A model generated the notes under the pieces. It had not been told where the DNA came from. It saw only the letters and a list, made by a program, of their open reading frames with translations, and made no database searches. Positions 53,081 to 63,692 of a stretch of DNA of 64,000 nt are shown here, one piece after another. A program made the position numbers and the translations under genes. Numbering within the stretch: position 1 is the first letter of the stretch; each line of letters opens with the position of its first letter. Source of the DNA: Lysinibacillus cavernae (GTDB taxonomy: Bacteria; Bacillota; Bacilli; Bacillales_A; Planococcaceae); assembly GCF_009724685.1 (NCBI RefSeq), contig NZ_WMEF01000001.1, positions 186,001 to 250,000 on the forward strand, read 5' to 3'.

Positions 53081-53325
53081 GCATTTTCTTTTCATGTTGA
53101 AGCTATAAGCGTTAAAATAATAACATTAAAAAGAGTTAGTAAAAAATCATTCCAAATAAATGGGGATATTAATTGAATTCACGTACCTTAGTATTAGATG
53201 CATAGTTCAGTAATGCTGTGATATGGGCTAAAAACATTTATCCCATTATGTGCATAGTATGAATTGGAATCAATTTCTCGTTATTAGTAAGGAAATGATT
53301 TAGTGAGTAGAGGAGTTTATGTTAA

Positions 53326-54942
53326 ATGAAACTGGAGTCTATCCAAGTACCTATAAAAAATCATGTGCTAGCAGATTACTGGTCACCAAATACTGCCATC
53401 CGTCAGTTTTTTGAGTACGATTATAATGATCAAGCTTTCGAGGAAAGAGCGAAGTATTTAGCACAACAAGCCAGTGGCCAAAAAGAACTAACAGCAATCA
53501 TTCGTCACTTTATGGAGCCGCTTGGGCTATCTGAAAAAGCGAATGAACATTTAGAACAACTAGAGCAAGGAGCTATGGTAATAGTCGGTGGACAACAAGC
53601 AGGTATCTTAACTGGTCCTCTTTACTCAGTTCATAAAGCTATTTCAGTTATAGCATTAGCGAAAGAGCAAAGTGCAAAACTTCAACAGCCTGTTGTCCCT
53701 GTTTTCTGGATAGCTGGAGAAGATCATGATTTAGAAGAAATTAATCATACTTATACAGTACACGGAGAAATACTGAAAAAGCGCGCGTATAATGAACGCT
53801 CTAGACGTAAAACAATGGCTTCTGCAACAACTCTAAATAAAGAGTCGATGACACAATTGATTAATACCGTTATTAGAGACATTGGTGAAACAGAGTTTAC
53901 AGAAGAGCTGATTAAGCAATTGGTGGACGCACTAAACGATAGTGAAACATTTACGGATTTCTTTGCCCGTCTGATGAATCAATTGTTCAAAGAGGAAGGC
54001 TTGTTGTTAATCGATGCGGCCGACTTTCAATTCCGTCAATTTGAAAGCAAATTTTTTGCACAAATCATTCAGTGCAACGAAGAAATTGCTAGAGTAGTAA
54101 CAGAAAAAGAAGATGAGCTTGAGCATGCTGGCTATGGTAAGCCTATTTTGGCAACATATGAAGCAGCCAACTTATTCTATATCGAGGATGGGGAACGCCA
54201 CCTTTTAGAAAGAAAAAATGAGATGTTTGTTAATTTAGCGGCGAATCTCAAATTTACACAAGAAGAGCTGTTGGAAATTGCAGACAAACACCCCGAGCGT
54301 TTAAGTAATAACGTAGTGACTCGTCCGTTGATGCAGGAAATGACATTGCCTGTGCTTGCGTTTGTTGGCGGGCCAGGTGAATTGGCGTATTGGGCAACAC
54401 TGAAAAATGCATTTTCAGCATTGGATTTACAAATGCCGATTTTTGCTCCTCGTCTTCATATCACCATTGTCACACGTCATGTAGAGCAATTATTACGTGA
54501 ACATCAACTAACCGTTACAGATGTTTGGGAAGGGAAAGCGTTGGAGTTGAAAGAACGCTTTATTGATGATGTCCAGGATAGCGAAGCAAAACGTCAAATT
54601 CAAGCTATGCAGCAGTTGTTAACGGAAAAATACGAGGAGCTAGCATCTTATTTAGAAAAGCAGCATCTGCATTTAGATAAGATTCTTGTGAAAAATCAAG
54701 AAAATCATGCGAAACAATTTGATTACCTACAGCAAAAAATTGAAGAAAGCGTATTAAGTAAGCATGAAACCACTATCCGCAAATTTATGACACTGCAAAA
54801 TGAGTTGTACCCAAATGATGGTTTCCAAGAAAGAACCTATAATCCTTACCAATATTTCAATGAGTTTGGACCTATGCTAATTGCTGAAATGCTGAAGCAA
54901 AATTATAGTATTGGTAAACACCACTATTTACTTTATTTATAA
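53326..54942 (+). CDS. bshC: Bacillithiol biosynthesis cysteine-adding enzyme BshC
   Basis: BshC adds cysteine to glucosaminyl-malate in the last step of making bacillithiol, the low-molecular-weight thiol of Firmicutes. The 538-residue length and features MVIVGGQQAGILTGPLYSVHK, VFWIAGEDHDLEEIN, and a C-terminal coiled coil (about 405-480) are typical. It corresponds to B. subtilis YllA, next to mraZ. About 245 bp of unassigned DNA precede it. Confidence 0.95.
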   Translation: MKLESIQVPIKNHVLADYWSPNTAIRQFFEYDYNDQAFEERAKYLAQQASGQKELTAIIRHFMEPLGLSEKANEHLEQLEQGAMVIVGGQQAGILTGPLYSVHKAISVIALAKEQSAKLQQPVVPVFWIAGEDHDLEEINHTYTVHGEILKKRAYNERSRRKTMASATTLNKESMTQLINTVIRDIGETEFTEELIKQLVDALNDSETFTDFFARLMNQLFKEEGLLLIDAADFQFRQFESKFFAQIIQCNEEIARVVTEKEDELEHAGYGKPILATYEAANLFYIEDGERHLLERKNEMFVNLAANLKFTQEELLEIADKHPERLSNNVVTRPLMQEMTLPVLAFVGGPGELAYWATLKNAFSALDLQMPIFAPRLHITIVTRHVEQLLREHQLTVTDVWEGKALELKERFIDDVQDSEAKRQIQAMQQLLTEKYEELASYLEKQHLHLDKILVKNQENHAKQFDYLQQKIEESVLSKHETTIRKFMTLQNELYPNDGFQERTYNPYQYFNEFGPMLIAEMLKQNYSIGKHHYLLYL

Positions 54943-55023
54943 ACTCGTGAATTAGATACTTTATGCCTAAGTAATAATTTGATACCATGTGGATTTGATA
55001 AATTATGTGGAAATATATAGTAT

Positions 55024-55062
55024 AAACGGAGCTATCCTACTAAGGGTAGCTCTTTTTTTATG
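55024..55062 (+). terminator. Terminator after bshC
   Basis: GGAGCTATCC and GGGTAGCTCT pair around a short loop and are followed by a long T run, about 85 bp after the bshC stop. Confidence 0.75.
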
Positions 55063-55141
55063 TCATTTAGCATATATCGAAAGAAATTCCAAAGGTCTAA
55101 TTGCACATTAAGTGATAAAATGTCAAGTTTTTTTTAAAAAA

Positions 55142-55188
55142 AGTGGAGGAAAGTGGGGGGATGTGGTACATTATTTAATAAAGTGGGG
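55142..55188 (+). promoter_or_regulatory. MraZ operator: TGG repeats at 10-bp steps
   Basis: GTGGAGG, GTGGGGG and GTGGTAC have their TGG cores at 55144, 55154 and 55164, exactly 10 bp apart. A fourth, GTGGGGT, has its TGG at 55184, two steps further. MraZ is known to bind 10-bp-spaced GTGGG-type repeats before its own gene. The last repeat overlaps the mraZ ribosome site. Confidence 0.8.
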
Positions 55189-55196
55189 TGAGTAGT

Positions 55197-55628
55197 ATGT
55201 TCATGGGAGAATATCAACACTCCGTTGATGCGAAAGGGCGATTAATCGTACCGGCAAAATTTCGTGAAGCTTTAGGCGAAACGTTTGTTGTCACAAGAGG
55301 TCTCGATAACTGTCTATTTGGCTATCCTATGAATGAATGGCGAAAACTCGAAGAAAAATTAAAAGGTTTACCGATGACCAAAAAAGATACACGTGCATTT
55401 GCAAGGTTTTTCTTTTCTGGAGCAACAGAGGTAGAAATAGACAAGCAGGGGCGCATTAATATCCCAACTACTCTTATGCAACATGCACATCTGATAAAGG
55501 AATGTGTGGTGCTAGGCGTTTCAAATCGAATTGAGATTTGGGCTAAGGATGCTTGGGAAGCTTACTTCAGTGAGTCTGAACAATCTTTTAATGAAATTGC
55601 AGAAAATATGATTGGCTTTGATTTTTAA
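55197..55628 (+). CDS. mraZ: Transcriptional regulator MraZ
   Basis: The 143-residue AbrB-like protein has two SpoVT-type halves: [23 protein letters not shown] (residues 2-24) and [20 protein letters not shown]. MraZ represses the dcw operon it heads. I use ATG 55197, before the family start MFMGEY; the longer frame adds an unneeded MSS. The operator repeats lie just upstream. Confidence 0.96.
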   Translation: MFMGEYQHSVDAKGRLIVPAKFREALGETFVVTRGLDNCLFGYPMNEWRKLEEKLKGLPMTKKDTRAFARFFFSGATEVEIDKQGRINIPTTLMQHAHLIKECVVLGVSNRIEIWAKDAWEAYFSESEQSFNEIAENMIGFDF

Positions 55629-55690
55629 CTTTTAATAGGCATTACAATGCAATAGTTGAATGAGGTTAGAGCCTGAAAGGAGCGTGTGGT

Positions 55691-56641
55691 ATGTTCGATC
55701 ATACAACCGTGTTATTAAAAGAAACTGTTGATGGGTTGAACATCGATCCTGATGGTGTTTATGTGGACTGTACACTAGGTGGTGCAGGGCATAGTGAATA
55801 TTTAGTACAACAATTATCAAACAAAGGCCGTTTAATTTGCTTTGACCAAGATATGACGGCTATCGAAAATGCGAAAATTCGATTAGCGCCCTATATTGAG
55901 CGTGTCACATTTATCCATTCGAATTTCCGTTATTTAAAAGAAGAGCTATTGGCTCATGGTATCGAGCAGGTTGATGGCATTTTATATGACTTAGGCGTAT
56001 CTTCCCCACAATTAGATACACCTGAACGAGGCTTTAGCTATCACCATGATGCACCACTTGATATGCGTATGGATCAAACGGCGACACTTACAGCATTTGA
56101 TGTTGTCAATAAATGGGCATACGAAGATCTTGTTCGTATATTTTTCCGTTACGGTGAAGAAAAGTTTTCAAAGCAAGTTGCTCGTAAAATTGAAGAAGCA
56201 CGTAAATTAGCATCGATTGAAACAACTGGTCAACTTGTAGAACTAATTAAAGAGGGTATTCCAGCAGCGGCACGTCGAAAAGGCGGACATCCGGCAAAGC
56301 GCATTTTCCAAGCAATACGAATTGCTGTCAACGATGAGTTAGGCGCAGCAGAGGATTCATTAGTCGATGCAATTGATATGATTAACGTAGGGGGGCGCAT
56401 TAGTGTCATTACGTTCCATTCATTGGAGGACCGCCTATGCAAGACAATCTTTAAGGAAGCGTCATCATTACCAGAATTACCACCAAATTTACCTGTAATT
56501 CCTGATGACATGAAGCCAACTTTAAAGCTTATTTCTCGAAAGCCAATTATTCCTTCTGATGAAGAATTGGCAGTCAATAATCGTGCGCGTTCAGCAAAGC
56601 TTAGAGTGGTGGAGAAAATTAACGACAAAGGGCGTGAGTAA
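55691..56641 (+). CDS. rsmH: 16S rRNA (cytosine1402-N4)-methyltransferase
   Basis: The 316-residue protein (MraW) has the SAM-binding [34 protein letters not shown] and DMRMDQ, all diagnostic of RsmH. It methylates C1402 in the ribosomal P site. GAAAGGAG precedes the ATG. ftsL starts directly after its stop. Confidence 0.97.
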   Translation: MFDHTTVLLKETVDGLNIDPDGVYVDCTLGGAGHSEYLVQQLSNKGRLICFDQDMTAIENAKIRLAPYIERVTFIHSNFRYLKEELLAHGIEQVDGILYDLGVSSPQLDTPERGFSYHHDAPLDMRMDQTATLTAFDVVNKWAYEDLVRIFFRYGEEKFSKQVARKIEEARKLASIETTGQLVELIKEGIPAAARRKGGHPAKRIFQAIRIAVNDELGAAEDSLVDAIDMINVGGRISVITFHSLEDRLCKTIFKEASSLPELPPNLPVIPDDMKPTLKLISRKPIIPSDEELAVNNRARSAKLRVVEKINDKGRE

Positions 56642-57013
56642 ATGGCAGCAGTTCGTGTAAGGCAACAGCACCAACATCAACAAGTGCAACAACCGACAAC
56701 ACCACCTAGTCCACAACCCACTATCATACGTCGTAAAAAAACGAACCAGAAATTTGAAAAGACAATGCTAATTGTTTTTATTGGCATTATTGCTGTATTA
56801 GGAGTACTAGTGCTAAATAAACAAGCAGCTATTCAAACAACGAGTATGGACATTCAAAAAATCGAATCAGAAACAGAAGAGATTGCGAAACAGAATGTTG
56901 ACTTAACGGTTCGTGTAAGTGAACTTTCTACATACGAAAACATATGGAAAAAAGCCAAAGAACTCGGTTTAACTCAAAATGAGAAAAATGTAAAGGTAGT
57001 GCCGGGAGAATGA
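56642..57013 (+). CDS. ftsL: Cell division protein FtsL
   Basis: The 123-residue protein has a Gln-rich cytoplasmic N-terminus (about 1-38), one membrane helix (about 41-60) and an outside leucine-zipper-like coiled coil (about 65-105). It bridges FtsB/DivIC and DivIB in the divisome. Sequence identity of FtsL is always low; the place between rsmH and pbpB is what identifies it. It overlaps pbpB by 4 bp. Confidence 0.92.
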   Translation: MAAVRVRQQHQHQQVQQPTTPPSPQPTIIRRKKTNQKFEKTMLIVFIGIIAVLGVLVLNKQAAIQTTSMDIQKIESETEEIAKQNVDLTVRVSELSTYENIWKKAKELGLTQNEKNVKVVPGE

Positions 57014-59232
57014 AAAAAAAGAGATTTCGATTCCAATGGGGAGCCTTTCTATTATTAATTTTTTATGGAGGGCTCTTTTTTCTATTATTCACAAGAATGT
57101 TGACGATTCAGGTAACAGGCGAAGCAGAAGGACAAGAGCTTGCAGCCAGAGCAGCAGCCAAGTATGGTAAGGAAAGTGTTATTACAGCAAATCGTGGGAA
57201 GATTTATGATCGAACTGGTCAAGTTATTGCGGAAGATACATTAAGTTATCGCATGATTGCTATCGTAAGTGAAGCGGCTACAACAAATCCAAAGAAGCCA
57301 AGACATGTTATAGATGCCGAAAAAACAGCAAAAGTTCTTGCTGAAAATATACCAGCCTTGAAGGAAGAAGATATCCTTAAGAAATTGAATAACCGATATA
57401 GAAGTGACGGTGAACCTTTATACCAAGTTGAGTTTGGGAGCGCAGGCCGTGGCATTAGTCACGAGGTCATGAGTAAAATAAAGGAAGAAAAATTGCCTGG
57501 AATCCTATTTATTAGTGATTTAAAGCGTTATTATCCAAATGGTGTATTTGCCTCTCATCTAATAGGTTATGCACTGAAAAAGGACAATGATGATGGAACG
57601 GTTACAACAAAAGGAGAGATGGGCCTAGAATATACGTATGATAAAGAATTGACAGGTGTCAACGGTAAAGTTGAATATGAGACGGACGCATATCATTACT
57701 TACTGCCGAACAGCGAGAAAATGATAACGCCTGCTAAAAATGGGGATGACATTTATTTAACGCTCGATAAAACAATTCAAAGCTTTTTAGAGGAAAAGAT
57801 GACAGAGGTTGAAAAGGAATATAATCCTGAATCCATGACAGCGGTCGTAGCGGACCCAAAAACAGGAAAAATTTTAGCGATGTCTCAGCGTCCAACGTTT
57901 AATCCAGAAACACGTGATAACCAAAACATGAAATGGCTGAACGAGGTAATTGAAGAAACGATTGAGCCAGGTTCAACGATGAAAATATTCACGCTTGCGT
58001 CAGCTATTGATACAAATACATGGGCACCAAATGAGAAATTCCAATCGGGTTCTTATACAGTACATGACCGAACAATTCGAGACCATAATCAAGTCGGCTG
58101 GGGACGTATTAGCTATTTGCAAGGTTTCCAACGATCTTCGAACACAGCAATGGCAAATCTATTAAAATTGATTGGCGATGATGTCTTCATTGAATATTTA
58201 GATCGATTCGGCTTTGGTCACAAAACAGGCATTGATTTACCGAATGAAGCAAAAGGTACAATATTATCTAAGTATCCAATCCAACGAGTGACAACAACTT
58301 ATGGACAAGGATCAACCGTAACACCTATCCAAATGATCCAAGCGATGACTGCTATTGCGAATGAAGGTAAGATGATGCAGCCATATGTTATCGACCGTAT
58401 TGTCGATTCCTCAACGGGTAAAGTTATTCAAAATCATGAACCAGTTGAAAAAGGACAACCAATTAAAGCTGATACAGCGAAACAAGTACGAGAAATCCTT
58501 GCCTCCACATTAACATCAGAATTTGGTACGGCGAAGGATTTCGTCCTGGAGGATTACGAGGTTGCAGGAAAAACAGGGACAGCGCAAATTCCAAGAGCAG
58601 ATGGTACTTATTCTTGGGGTGCTAACCAATTCCTATATTCATTTTTAGGAATGGCTCCTGTTGATGATCCACAGTTAATCATGTATGTCTCAGTGAAAAA
58701 ACCTAAGTTAAACAATGAGCTTGGATCTGTGCCAGTGTCAAAAGTATTTAATCCAGTTATGTTAAATAGCTTAAAGCACCTTAATATTAATCCGGATGAT
58801 GTACAGCATGTGAATAATATAAGCATTCAGGACTATACAGGTCAAAATGCTGAGGCGATTCAAGTAGAGTTAACGAATGACGGATTACAACCAATCGTTG
58901 TTGGCGGTGGTGGTAAAATTATTGATCAATATCCAAAAGACACAAAAAAACTAGTAAAAGGTAGTTTAGTATTTTTAAAGACGGATGGTGATATTACATT
59001 ACCCGACTTCACGAATTGGTCATTACGAAATTTACTAGTGTTCAAATCCATGACAGGGCTAGAGATGGAAATATTCGGTGAAGGTTTTGTGGCGAGTCAA
59101 AGTGTATCAGTAGGAACGGTTATCACTGATAGTTCACCGATTGTTGTCAAGCTCAAAACGCCTGCGGAAAGTTTTGTACAAGACGTTGAAGCTGCCTCGG
59201 AGGGTGAAATAGAACAAGTAGAGGATGAATAA
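57010..59232 (+). CDS. pbpB: Penicillin-binding protein 2B (septal transpeptidase)
   Basis: The 740-residue class B PBP crosslinks septal peptidoglycan with FtsW. An N-terminal anchor (about 11-30) is followed by a dimerisation domain and the transpeptidase domain. Catalytic motifs are STMK (Ser322), SSN in QRSSNTAMAN (near 377) and KTGTAQ (near 523). Two PASTA domains follow to residue 740. It overlaps ftsL by 4 bp (ATGA). It is followed by spoVD, a second class B PBP. Confidence 0.96.
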   Translation: MKKKRFRFQWGAFLLLIFYGGLFFLLFTRMLTIQVTGEAEGQELAARAAAKYGKESVITANRGKIYDRTGQVIAEDTLSYRMIAIVSEAATTNPKKPRHVIDAEKTAKVLAENIPALKEEDILKKLNNRYRSDGEPLYQVEFGSAGRGISHEVMSKIKEEKLPGILFISDLKRYYPNGVFASHLIGYALKKDNDDGTVTTKGEMGLEYTYDKELTGVNGKVEYETDAYHYLLPNSEKMITPAKNGDDIYLTLDKTIQSFLEEKMTEVEKEYNPESMTAVVADPKTGKILAMSQRPTFNPETRDNQNMKWLNEVIEETIEPGSTMKIFTLASAIDTNTWAPNEKFQSGSYTVHDRTIRDHNQVGWGRISYLQGFQRSSNTAMANLLKLIGDDVFIEYLDRFGFGHKTGIDLPNEAKGTILSKYPIQRVTTTYGQGSTVTPIQMIQAMTAIANEGKMMQPYVIDRIVDSSTGKVIQNHEPVEKGQPIKADTAKQVREILASTLTSEFGTAKDFVLEDYEVAGKTGTAQIPRADGTYSWGANQFLYSFLGMAPVDDPQLIMYVSVKKPKLNNELGSVPVSKVFNPVMLNSLKHLNINPDDVQHVNNISIQDYTGQNAEAIQVELTNDGLQPIVVGGGGKIIDQYPKDTKKLVKGSLVFLKTDGDITLPDFTNWSLRNLLVFKSMTGLEMEIFGEGFVASQSVSVGTVITDSSPIVVKLKTPAESFVQDVEAASEGEIEQVEDE

Positions 59233-59236
59233 TACT

Positions 59237-59265
59237 GAATAGAAGTCCACTTTATTTCATACGTT
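59237..59265 (+). promoter_or_regulatory. Sigma-E promoter of spoVD
   Basis: GAATAGA (59237-59243) and CATACGTT (59258-59265) are 14 bp apart. The -10 matches CATACAnT at all but one position, and the -35 keeps the GAATA core of KMATATT. spoVD is sigma-E dependent in B. subtilis. It lies 24 bp before the spoVD ATG. Confidence 0.65.
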
Positions 59266-59289
59266 GTAAAAAACAAGGTGTGATGTCGA

Positions 59290-61206
59290 ATGAAGTGGAT
59301 TTCTATCCATTCTAAAAAACGTTTACGTATTTTATATGTGTTGTTTATGTGTGTAGCAGTGGCGATTATTGTTAGGCTGTTCTTTTTGCAAGTATTGGAT
59401 CAAAGAGAACTGACAACGAAGGCTGAAGAGAATTGGGACCGAGAAATTCCGTTTGCGAATGAGCGGGGGCACATTACGGATCGAGATGGTGAAAGCATTG
59501 TAACTAATAAGTTAGCACCAACTTTATATTTCATGCCCTCACAAAGTAATGATATCGAAGGAGCTGCCGAAAAAATTGCGCAAGTTCTGGAAGTAGATAA
59601 AGGGAAACTATTAGAAAAAATGAAGAAAAAAGCTTATTTGGTAAAGCTAGCGCCTGAAGGGAAAAACATCCCTTATGAGAAAGCGGTAGAATTACAAGGT
59701 ATGCAAATTGAAGGGTTATATAGTGGTGTTGACTATTCTAGGGATTATCCTTATGGCACAATGTTATCTCGATTTTTAGGCTTTACTGGCTATGATGCAC
59801 AAGGCTTAGCTGGAATTGAATATGAATATGATAAATTTTTGCAGGCTAATTCTTCTGCTATCCGTCTATTTACAGATGCAAAAGGTAATAATTTACCAAA
59901 TGTTTCAAGTGCTTGGAAAGCAGGCGAGGATGGCGCAACAATTGAGCTAACAATCGATGTCGATGTGCAACAGGTCGTTGAGCGCGAATTGTCACAAGCC
60001 ATGAAACGCTATGAAGCTGACCAAGCATTGGCCATTGCGATGAATCCAAATAATGGTGAAATTTTGGCATTATCTTCCTATCCGACTTTCAATCCAGCTG
60101 AATATCAATTAGTGGAGCCTGCAATCTACAATCGAAATTTACCTGTATGGATGACGTATGAGCCAGGTTCGACCTTTAAAATTATTACGCTTAGTGCGGC
60201 CTTGGAAGAAAATTTAGTGGATTTAGAGCACGAAACTTTTTACGATCCAGGTTATACGATGGTTGCTGGAGCAAAACTTCGATGCTGGAAACGTGAAGGA
60301 CATGGGCATGAAACGTTTTTAGAGGTAGTTGAAAACTCCTGTAACCCAGGCTTTATAGAATTAGGGCAACGACTAGGTAATGAGCGGTTGTTGCAGTATA
60401 TTAAAGATTTTGGCTTTGGTCAAAAAACAGGTTCTAATATTGCTGGTGAAGCTTCAGGGATTTTATTTTCTAAGGAAGCTTTTGGACCAGTAGAGCAGGC
60501 CACAACCTCATTTGGCCAAGGAGTAGCTGTGACGCCAATTCAACAAGTTCAAGCGGTAGCTGCTGCTATCAATGGAGGCAAGCTGTATACGCCATATGTT
60601 GTGAAGAAGGTATTTAACCCGAATACAGGGGAAGTTATACAAGAGACTGAACCGGTTGTAAAAAACCAAGTAATTCGTGAGGAAACTTCAGCTAAAGTTC
60701 GAGGTGCTTTGGAATCAGTTGTGGCGAATGGTTCAGGTCGACAAGCCTTTAGAGATGGTTTACGAATTGGCGGTAAAACAGGAACAGCACAAAAAGTGGA
60801 AAATGGTCGTTATAAAAGTGGAGAATATATCGTATCTTTTATTGGCTTTGCACCAGCGGATAATCCGCAAATTGTTGTCTATGTGGCAGTAGACAATCCG
60901 AAAAAGACGACACAGTTTGGTGGCGTTGTAGCAGCACCTATTGTTGGGCAAATTATTGAGGATGTTGCACCTTTTGTAGGTATTGAAAAATCGAAGGAAC
61001 AGCTTGAAAAGGATTATCGTTATGGTGATCCAATTACTGTGAAGGTACCGAATTTTATTGGTCAAACGAAGGATGATATTGCCAAGCAATTTTATCCATT
61101 CCGAATAGAATGGCATGGTGAAGGGACTAAAATTGGTAACCAATTACCTGAAGTGGATAGTGTTATCAAACAAGATGGTACCATTCATTTATATTTGGAG
61201 AACTAA
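59290..61206 (+). CDS. spoVD: Stage V sporulation protein D (cortex class B PBP)
   Basis: SpoVD is the transpeptidase for spore cortex peptidoglycan, working with SpoVE. The 638-residue protein has an N-terminal anchor (about 13-34), catalytic STFK (Ser294), SCN in VVENSCNPGF and KTGTAQ, and one C-terminal PASTA domain (about 578-636). Its stretch YDPGYTMVAGAKLRCWKREG is closer to SpoVD than to PBP2B. The next gene is mraY; murE, expected in between, is absent. Weak AAGGTG precedes the ATG. Confidence 0.94.
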   Translation: MKWISIHSKKRLRILYVLFMCVAVAIIVRLFFLQVLDQRELTTKAEENWDREIPFANERGHITDRDGESIVTNKLAPTLYFMPSQSNDIEGAAEKIAQVLEVDKGKLLEKMKKKAYLVKLAPEGKNIPYEKAVELQGMQIEGLYSGVDYSRDYPYGTMLSRFLGFTGYDAQGLAGIEYEYDKFLQANSSAIRLFTDAKGNNLPNVSSAWKAGEDGATIELTIDVDVQQVVERELSQAMKRYEADQALAIAMNPNNGEILALSSYPTFNPAEYQLVEPAIYNRNLPVWMTYEPGSTFKIITLSAALEENLVDLEHETFYDPGYTMVAGAKLRCWKREGHGHETFLEVVENSCNPGFIELGQRLGNERLLQYIKDFGFGQKTGSNIAGEASGILFSKEAFGPVEQATTSFGQGVAVTPIQQVQAVAAAINGGKLYTPYVVKKVFNPNTGEVIQETEPVVKNQVIREETSAKVRGALESVVANGSGRQAFRDGLRIGGKTGTAQKVENGRYKSGEYIVSFIGFAPADNPQIVVYVAVDNPKKTTQFGGVVAAPIVGQIIEDVAPFVGIEKSKEQLEKDYRYGDPITVKVPNFIGQTKDDIAKQFYPFRIEWHGEGTKIGNQLPEVDSVIKQDGTIHLYLEN

Positions 61207-61331
61207 AATAACTTTACCTTTAAAAAATGGGAAAGAACCACTATTATTATGAAGGGTAGTAATAAATAAATGAAAGTTTATGCTTTTTTCTTAAAGAAGA
61301 AAGTGAAACAAGATTTAAAGGAGATTTTTCA

Positions 61332-62303
61332 ATGAAACTCGCAACAACACTTACCATTTTAGCTCTTGCTTTTATAGTAACAGTTATCCTGGCACCAATT
61401 AGCATTCCACTTCTTCGTCGTCTAAAGTTTGGGCAAAGTATTCGTGAAGAGGGACCAAAATCACATATGAAAAAAGCTGGTACGCCAACAATGGGAGGTA
61501 TCATTTTCTTAATTTCTATCCTCCTGACAACTGTTGGTGTAGGTAGCTTTTTAGATTTATTAACAACACAAACAGTAGTACTTTTATTAGTATTAGCAGG
61601 GTTTGGTTTAATAGGCTTGTTGGATGATGGTTTAAAAGTTGTATTTAAAAGAAATTTAGGGTTAACCTCTCTTCAAAAGTTGATTGGTCAAATTGTTATT
61701 GCTATTCTTGCTTACTTCTTACTGCATGTAGGTTCGTTTGATACAACGCTCGCAATTCCATTTACAGAGTGGACAATTGATCTTGGGGTATTTTATGTAG
61801 CCTTTTTAATTTTCTGGTTAGTGGGCTTCTCCAATGCGGTAAATTTAACAGATGGATTAGACGGACTAGTGGCAGGTACTGCTTCAATAGCTTTTGCGGC
61901 ATTTGGTGTTATTGCGCTATTCCAAAGTCAAGCAGATATTGCACTATTTACATTTGCTGTAACAGGTGCTCTATTAGGGTTTTTACTCTTTAATGCCAAT
62001 CCTGCAAAGGTATTTATGGGGGATACGGGTTCATTAGCATTAGGTGGAGCATTAGCTATGGTATCTGTGTTAGTAAAAGAAGAGTTCTTGCTTTTACTAG
62101 TTGGCTTGGTGTTTGTAATCGAAACATTATCCGTTATTTTACAGGTAGGTAGCTTTAAGCTTCGTAAAAAGCGTATTTTTAAAATGAGTCCTATCCATCA
62201 TCATTTTGAATTATCAGGTTGGTCAGAATGGAAAGTTGTGCTTGTCTTCTGGTCAACTGCCCTAGCAGTAGCATTGATTGCAGTCTTATCGGAGGCGTTC
62301 TAA
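61332..62303 (+). CDS. mraY: Phospho-N-acetylmuramoyl-pentapeptide transferase
   Basis: MraY makes lipid I from UDP-MurNAc-pentapeptide and undecaprenyl phosphate. The 323-residue protein has ten membrane segments and the motifs [26 protein letters not shown] and [15 protein letters not shown] precedes the ATG. The 125-bp gap after spoVD has no murE. murD overlaps its stop by 1 nt. Confidence 0.97.
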   Translation: MKLATTLTILALAFIVTVILAPISIPLLRRLKFGQSIREEGPKSHMKKAGTPTMGGIIFLISILLTTVGVGSFLDLLTTQTVVLLLVLAGFGLIGLLDDGLKVVFKRNLGLTSLQKLIGQIVIAILAYFLLHVGSFDTTLAIPFTEWTIDLGVFYVAFLIFWLVGFSNAVNLTDGLDGLVAGTASIAFAAFGVIALFQSQADIALFTFAVTGALLGFLLFNANPAKVFMGDTGSLALGGALAMVSVLVKEEFLLLLVGLVFVIETLSVILQVGSFKLRKKRIFKMSPIHHHFELSGWSEWKVVLVFWSTALAVALIAVLSEAF

Positions 62304-63652
62304 TGAAAAACTATACAGAATTACAACATAAAAAAGTACTTGTGTTAGGTCTAGCAAAAAGTGGTGTGGCAGCTGCTGAAATTTTACATGAGCTTGGCGC
62401 CTTTGTTACAGTCAATGACTCTAAACCATTTGATGAAAGCCCAGATGCACAAGGGTTATTACAAAAGGGGATTACCGTGATTTGTGGTCGCCATCCCGAA
62501 GATTTACTTGATGAGGGCTTTGAACTAGTAGTCAAAAATCCTGGGATTCCTTATAGCAATCGAATTGTGGCAGATGCCATTAGTCGTGAGATTCCTGTCT
62601 GGACAGAGATTGAGCTTGCTTATTTAATTAGCGAAGCACCATTCATTGGTATTACTGGATCAAATGGTAAAACAACGACGACTACTTTAATATTTGACAT
62701 GTTAAACAACGGAAGTAAAAATCCATTGATTGCTGGGAATATTGGAACAGTTGCTTGTGGTGTCGCAAAAGATGCCACTATAGATGACATTATTGTAACG
62801 GAATTGTCTTCGTTCCAATTGATGGGGACAAAAACATATAAACCTAAAATCGCTATTTTAACAAATCTTTATGATGCACATCTTGACTATCATGGAACTT
62901 TTAACAATTATGCAGAAGCTAAATTTGGTGTTACTCGTAATCAAGATGACAGCGATTATTTTATTTATAATGCTGACCAGCCAATTGTGGTTGGATATGC
63001 GGCACAATCAAATGCTCAAAAAGTTCCATTCAGTTCAAAGGGACGTACTGCAAACGGCATCAGTGCAGATGATACAACAATTTATTGGCAAGGTGAACCG
63101 TATATGGATCGGGCCAATATTGCATTGCCTGGTAAGCATAATTTAGAAAATATTTTAGCAGCAGTAGCAGCTTGTATTTTAGTTGGCTGTGATAAAGGGA
63201 AAATGGAAGAGGTTTTAGCGACTTTTGGTGGAGTTCGACACCGTACTCAATTCGTACGTGAATGGAATGGAAGAAAGATTTACAATGACTCGAAGGCAAC
63301 AAATTGCTTAGCGACAAAGAGTGCTTTAGATGCTTTCCAAGCACCTATTATTTTACTCGCAGGTGGCTTAGATCGAGGACATTCTTTTGAAGAACTTCGC
63401 CCTTGCATGAATCATGTAAAAGGTGTTGTTGCATTTGGAGAAACTGGCTTACGCTTTGTAGAATTTGCAAAATCGTGTGGTGTCCAAAAAACAGTCATTG
63501 CTCAAAATGTAGAAGACGCTGTACACTATGCAGCACCGATGTCTGCAGAAGGAGATATTATTTTATTATCTCCAGCATGTGCAAGTTGGGATCAATATGA
63601 CAGCTTTGAAATACGCGGAGATGTTTTTATTGATGCTGTAATGAAGCTGTAA
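62303..63652 (+). CDS. murD: UDP-MurNAc-alanine--D-glutamate ligase
   Basis: MurD adds D-glutamate to UDP-MurNAc-Ala. The 449-residue protein has a Rossmann-type N-terminus with VLVLGLAKSGVAAAEIL, the P-loop GITGSNGKTTTT, and a ligase C-terminal domain (HRTQFVREWNGRKIYNDSKAT). The start is ATG 62303 after GGAGG, overlapping the mraY stop by 1 nt; the longer frame begins inside mraY. Confidence 0.97.
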   Translation: MKNYTELQHKKVLVLGLAKSGVAAAEILHELGAFVTVNDSKPFDESPDAQGLLQKGITVICGRHPEDLLDEGFELVVKNPGIPYSNRIVADAISREIPVWTEIELAYLISEAPFIGITGSNGKTTTTTLIFDMLNNGSKNPLIAGNIGTVACGVAKDATIDDIIVTELSSFQLMGTKTYKPKIAILTNLYDAHLDYHGTFNNYAEAKFGVTRNQDDSDYFIYNADQPIVVGYAAQSNAQKVPFSSKGRTANGISADDTTIYWQGEPYMDRANIALPGKHNLENILAAVAACILVGCDKGKMEEVLATFGGVRHRTQFVREWNGRKIYNDSKATNCLATKSALDAFQAPIILLAGGLDRGHSFEELRPCMNHVKGVVAFGETGLRFVEFAKSCGVQKTVIAQNVEDAVHYAAPMSAEGDIILLSPACASWDQYDSFEIRGDVFIDAVMKL

Positions 63653-63692
63653 TGAGCCTGTAACTATTTTAGAATATACTTGACTTGGAAGG

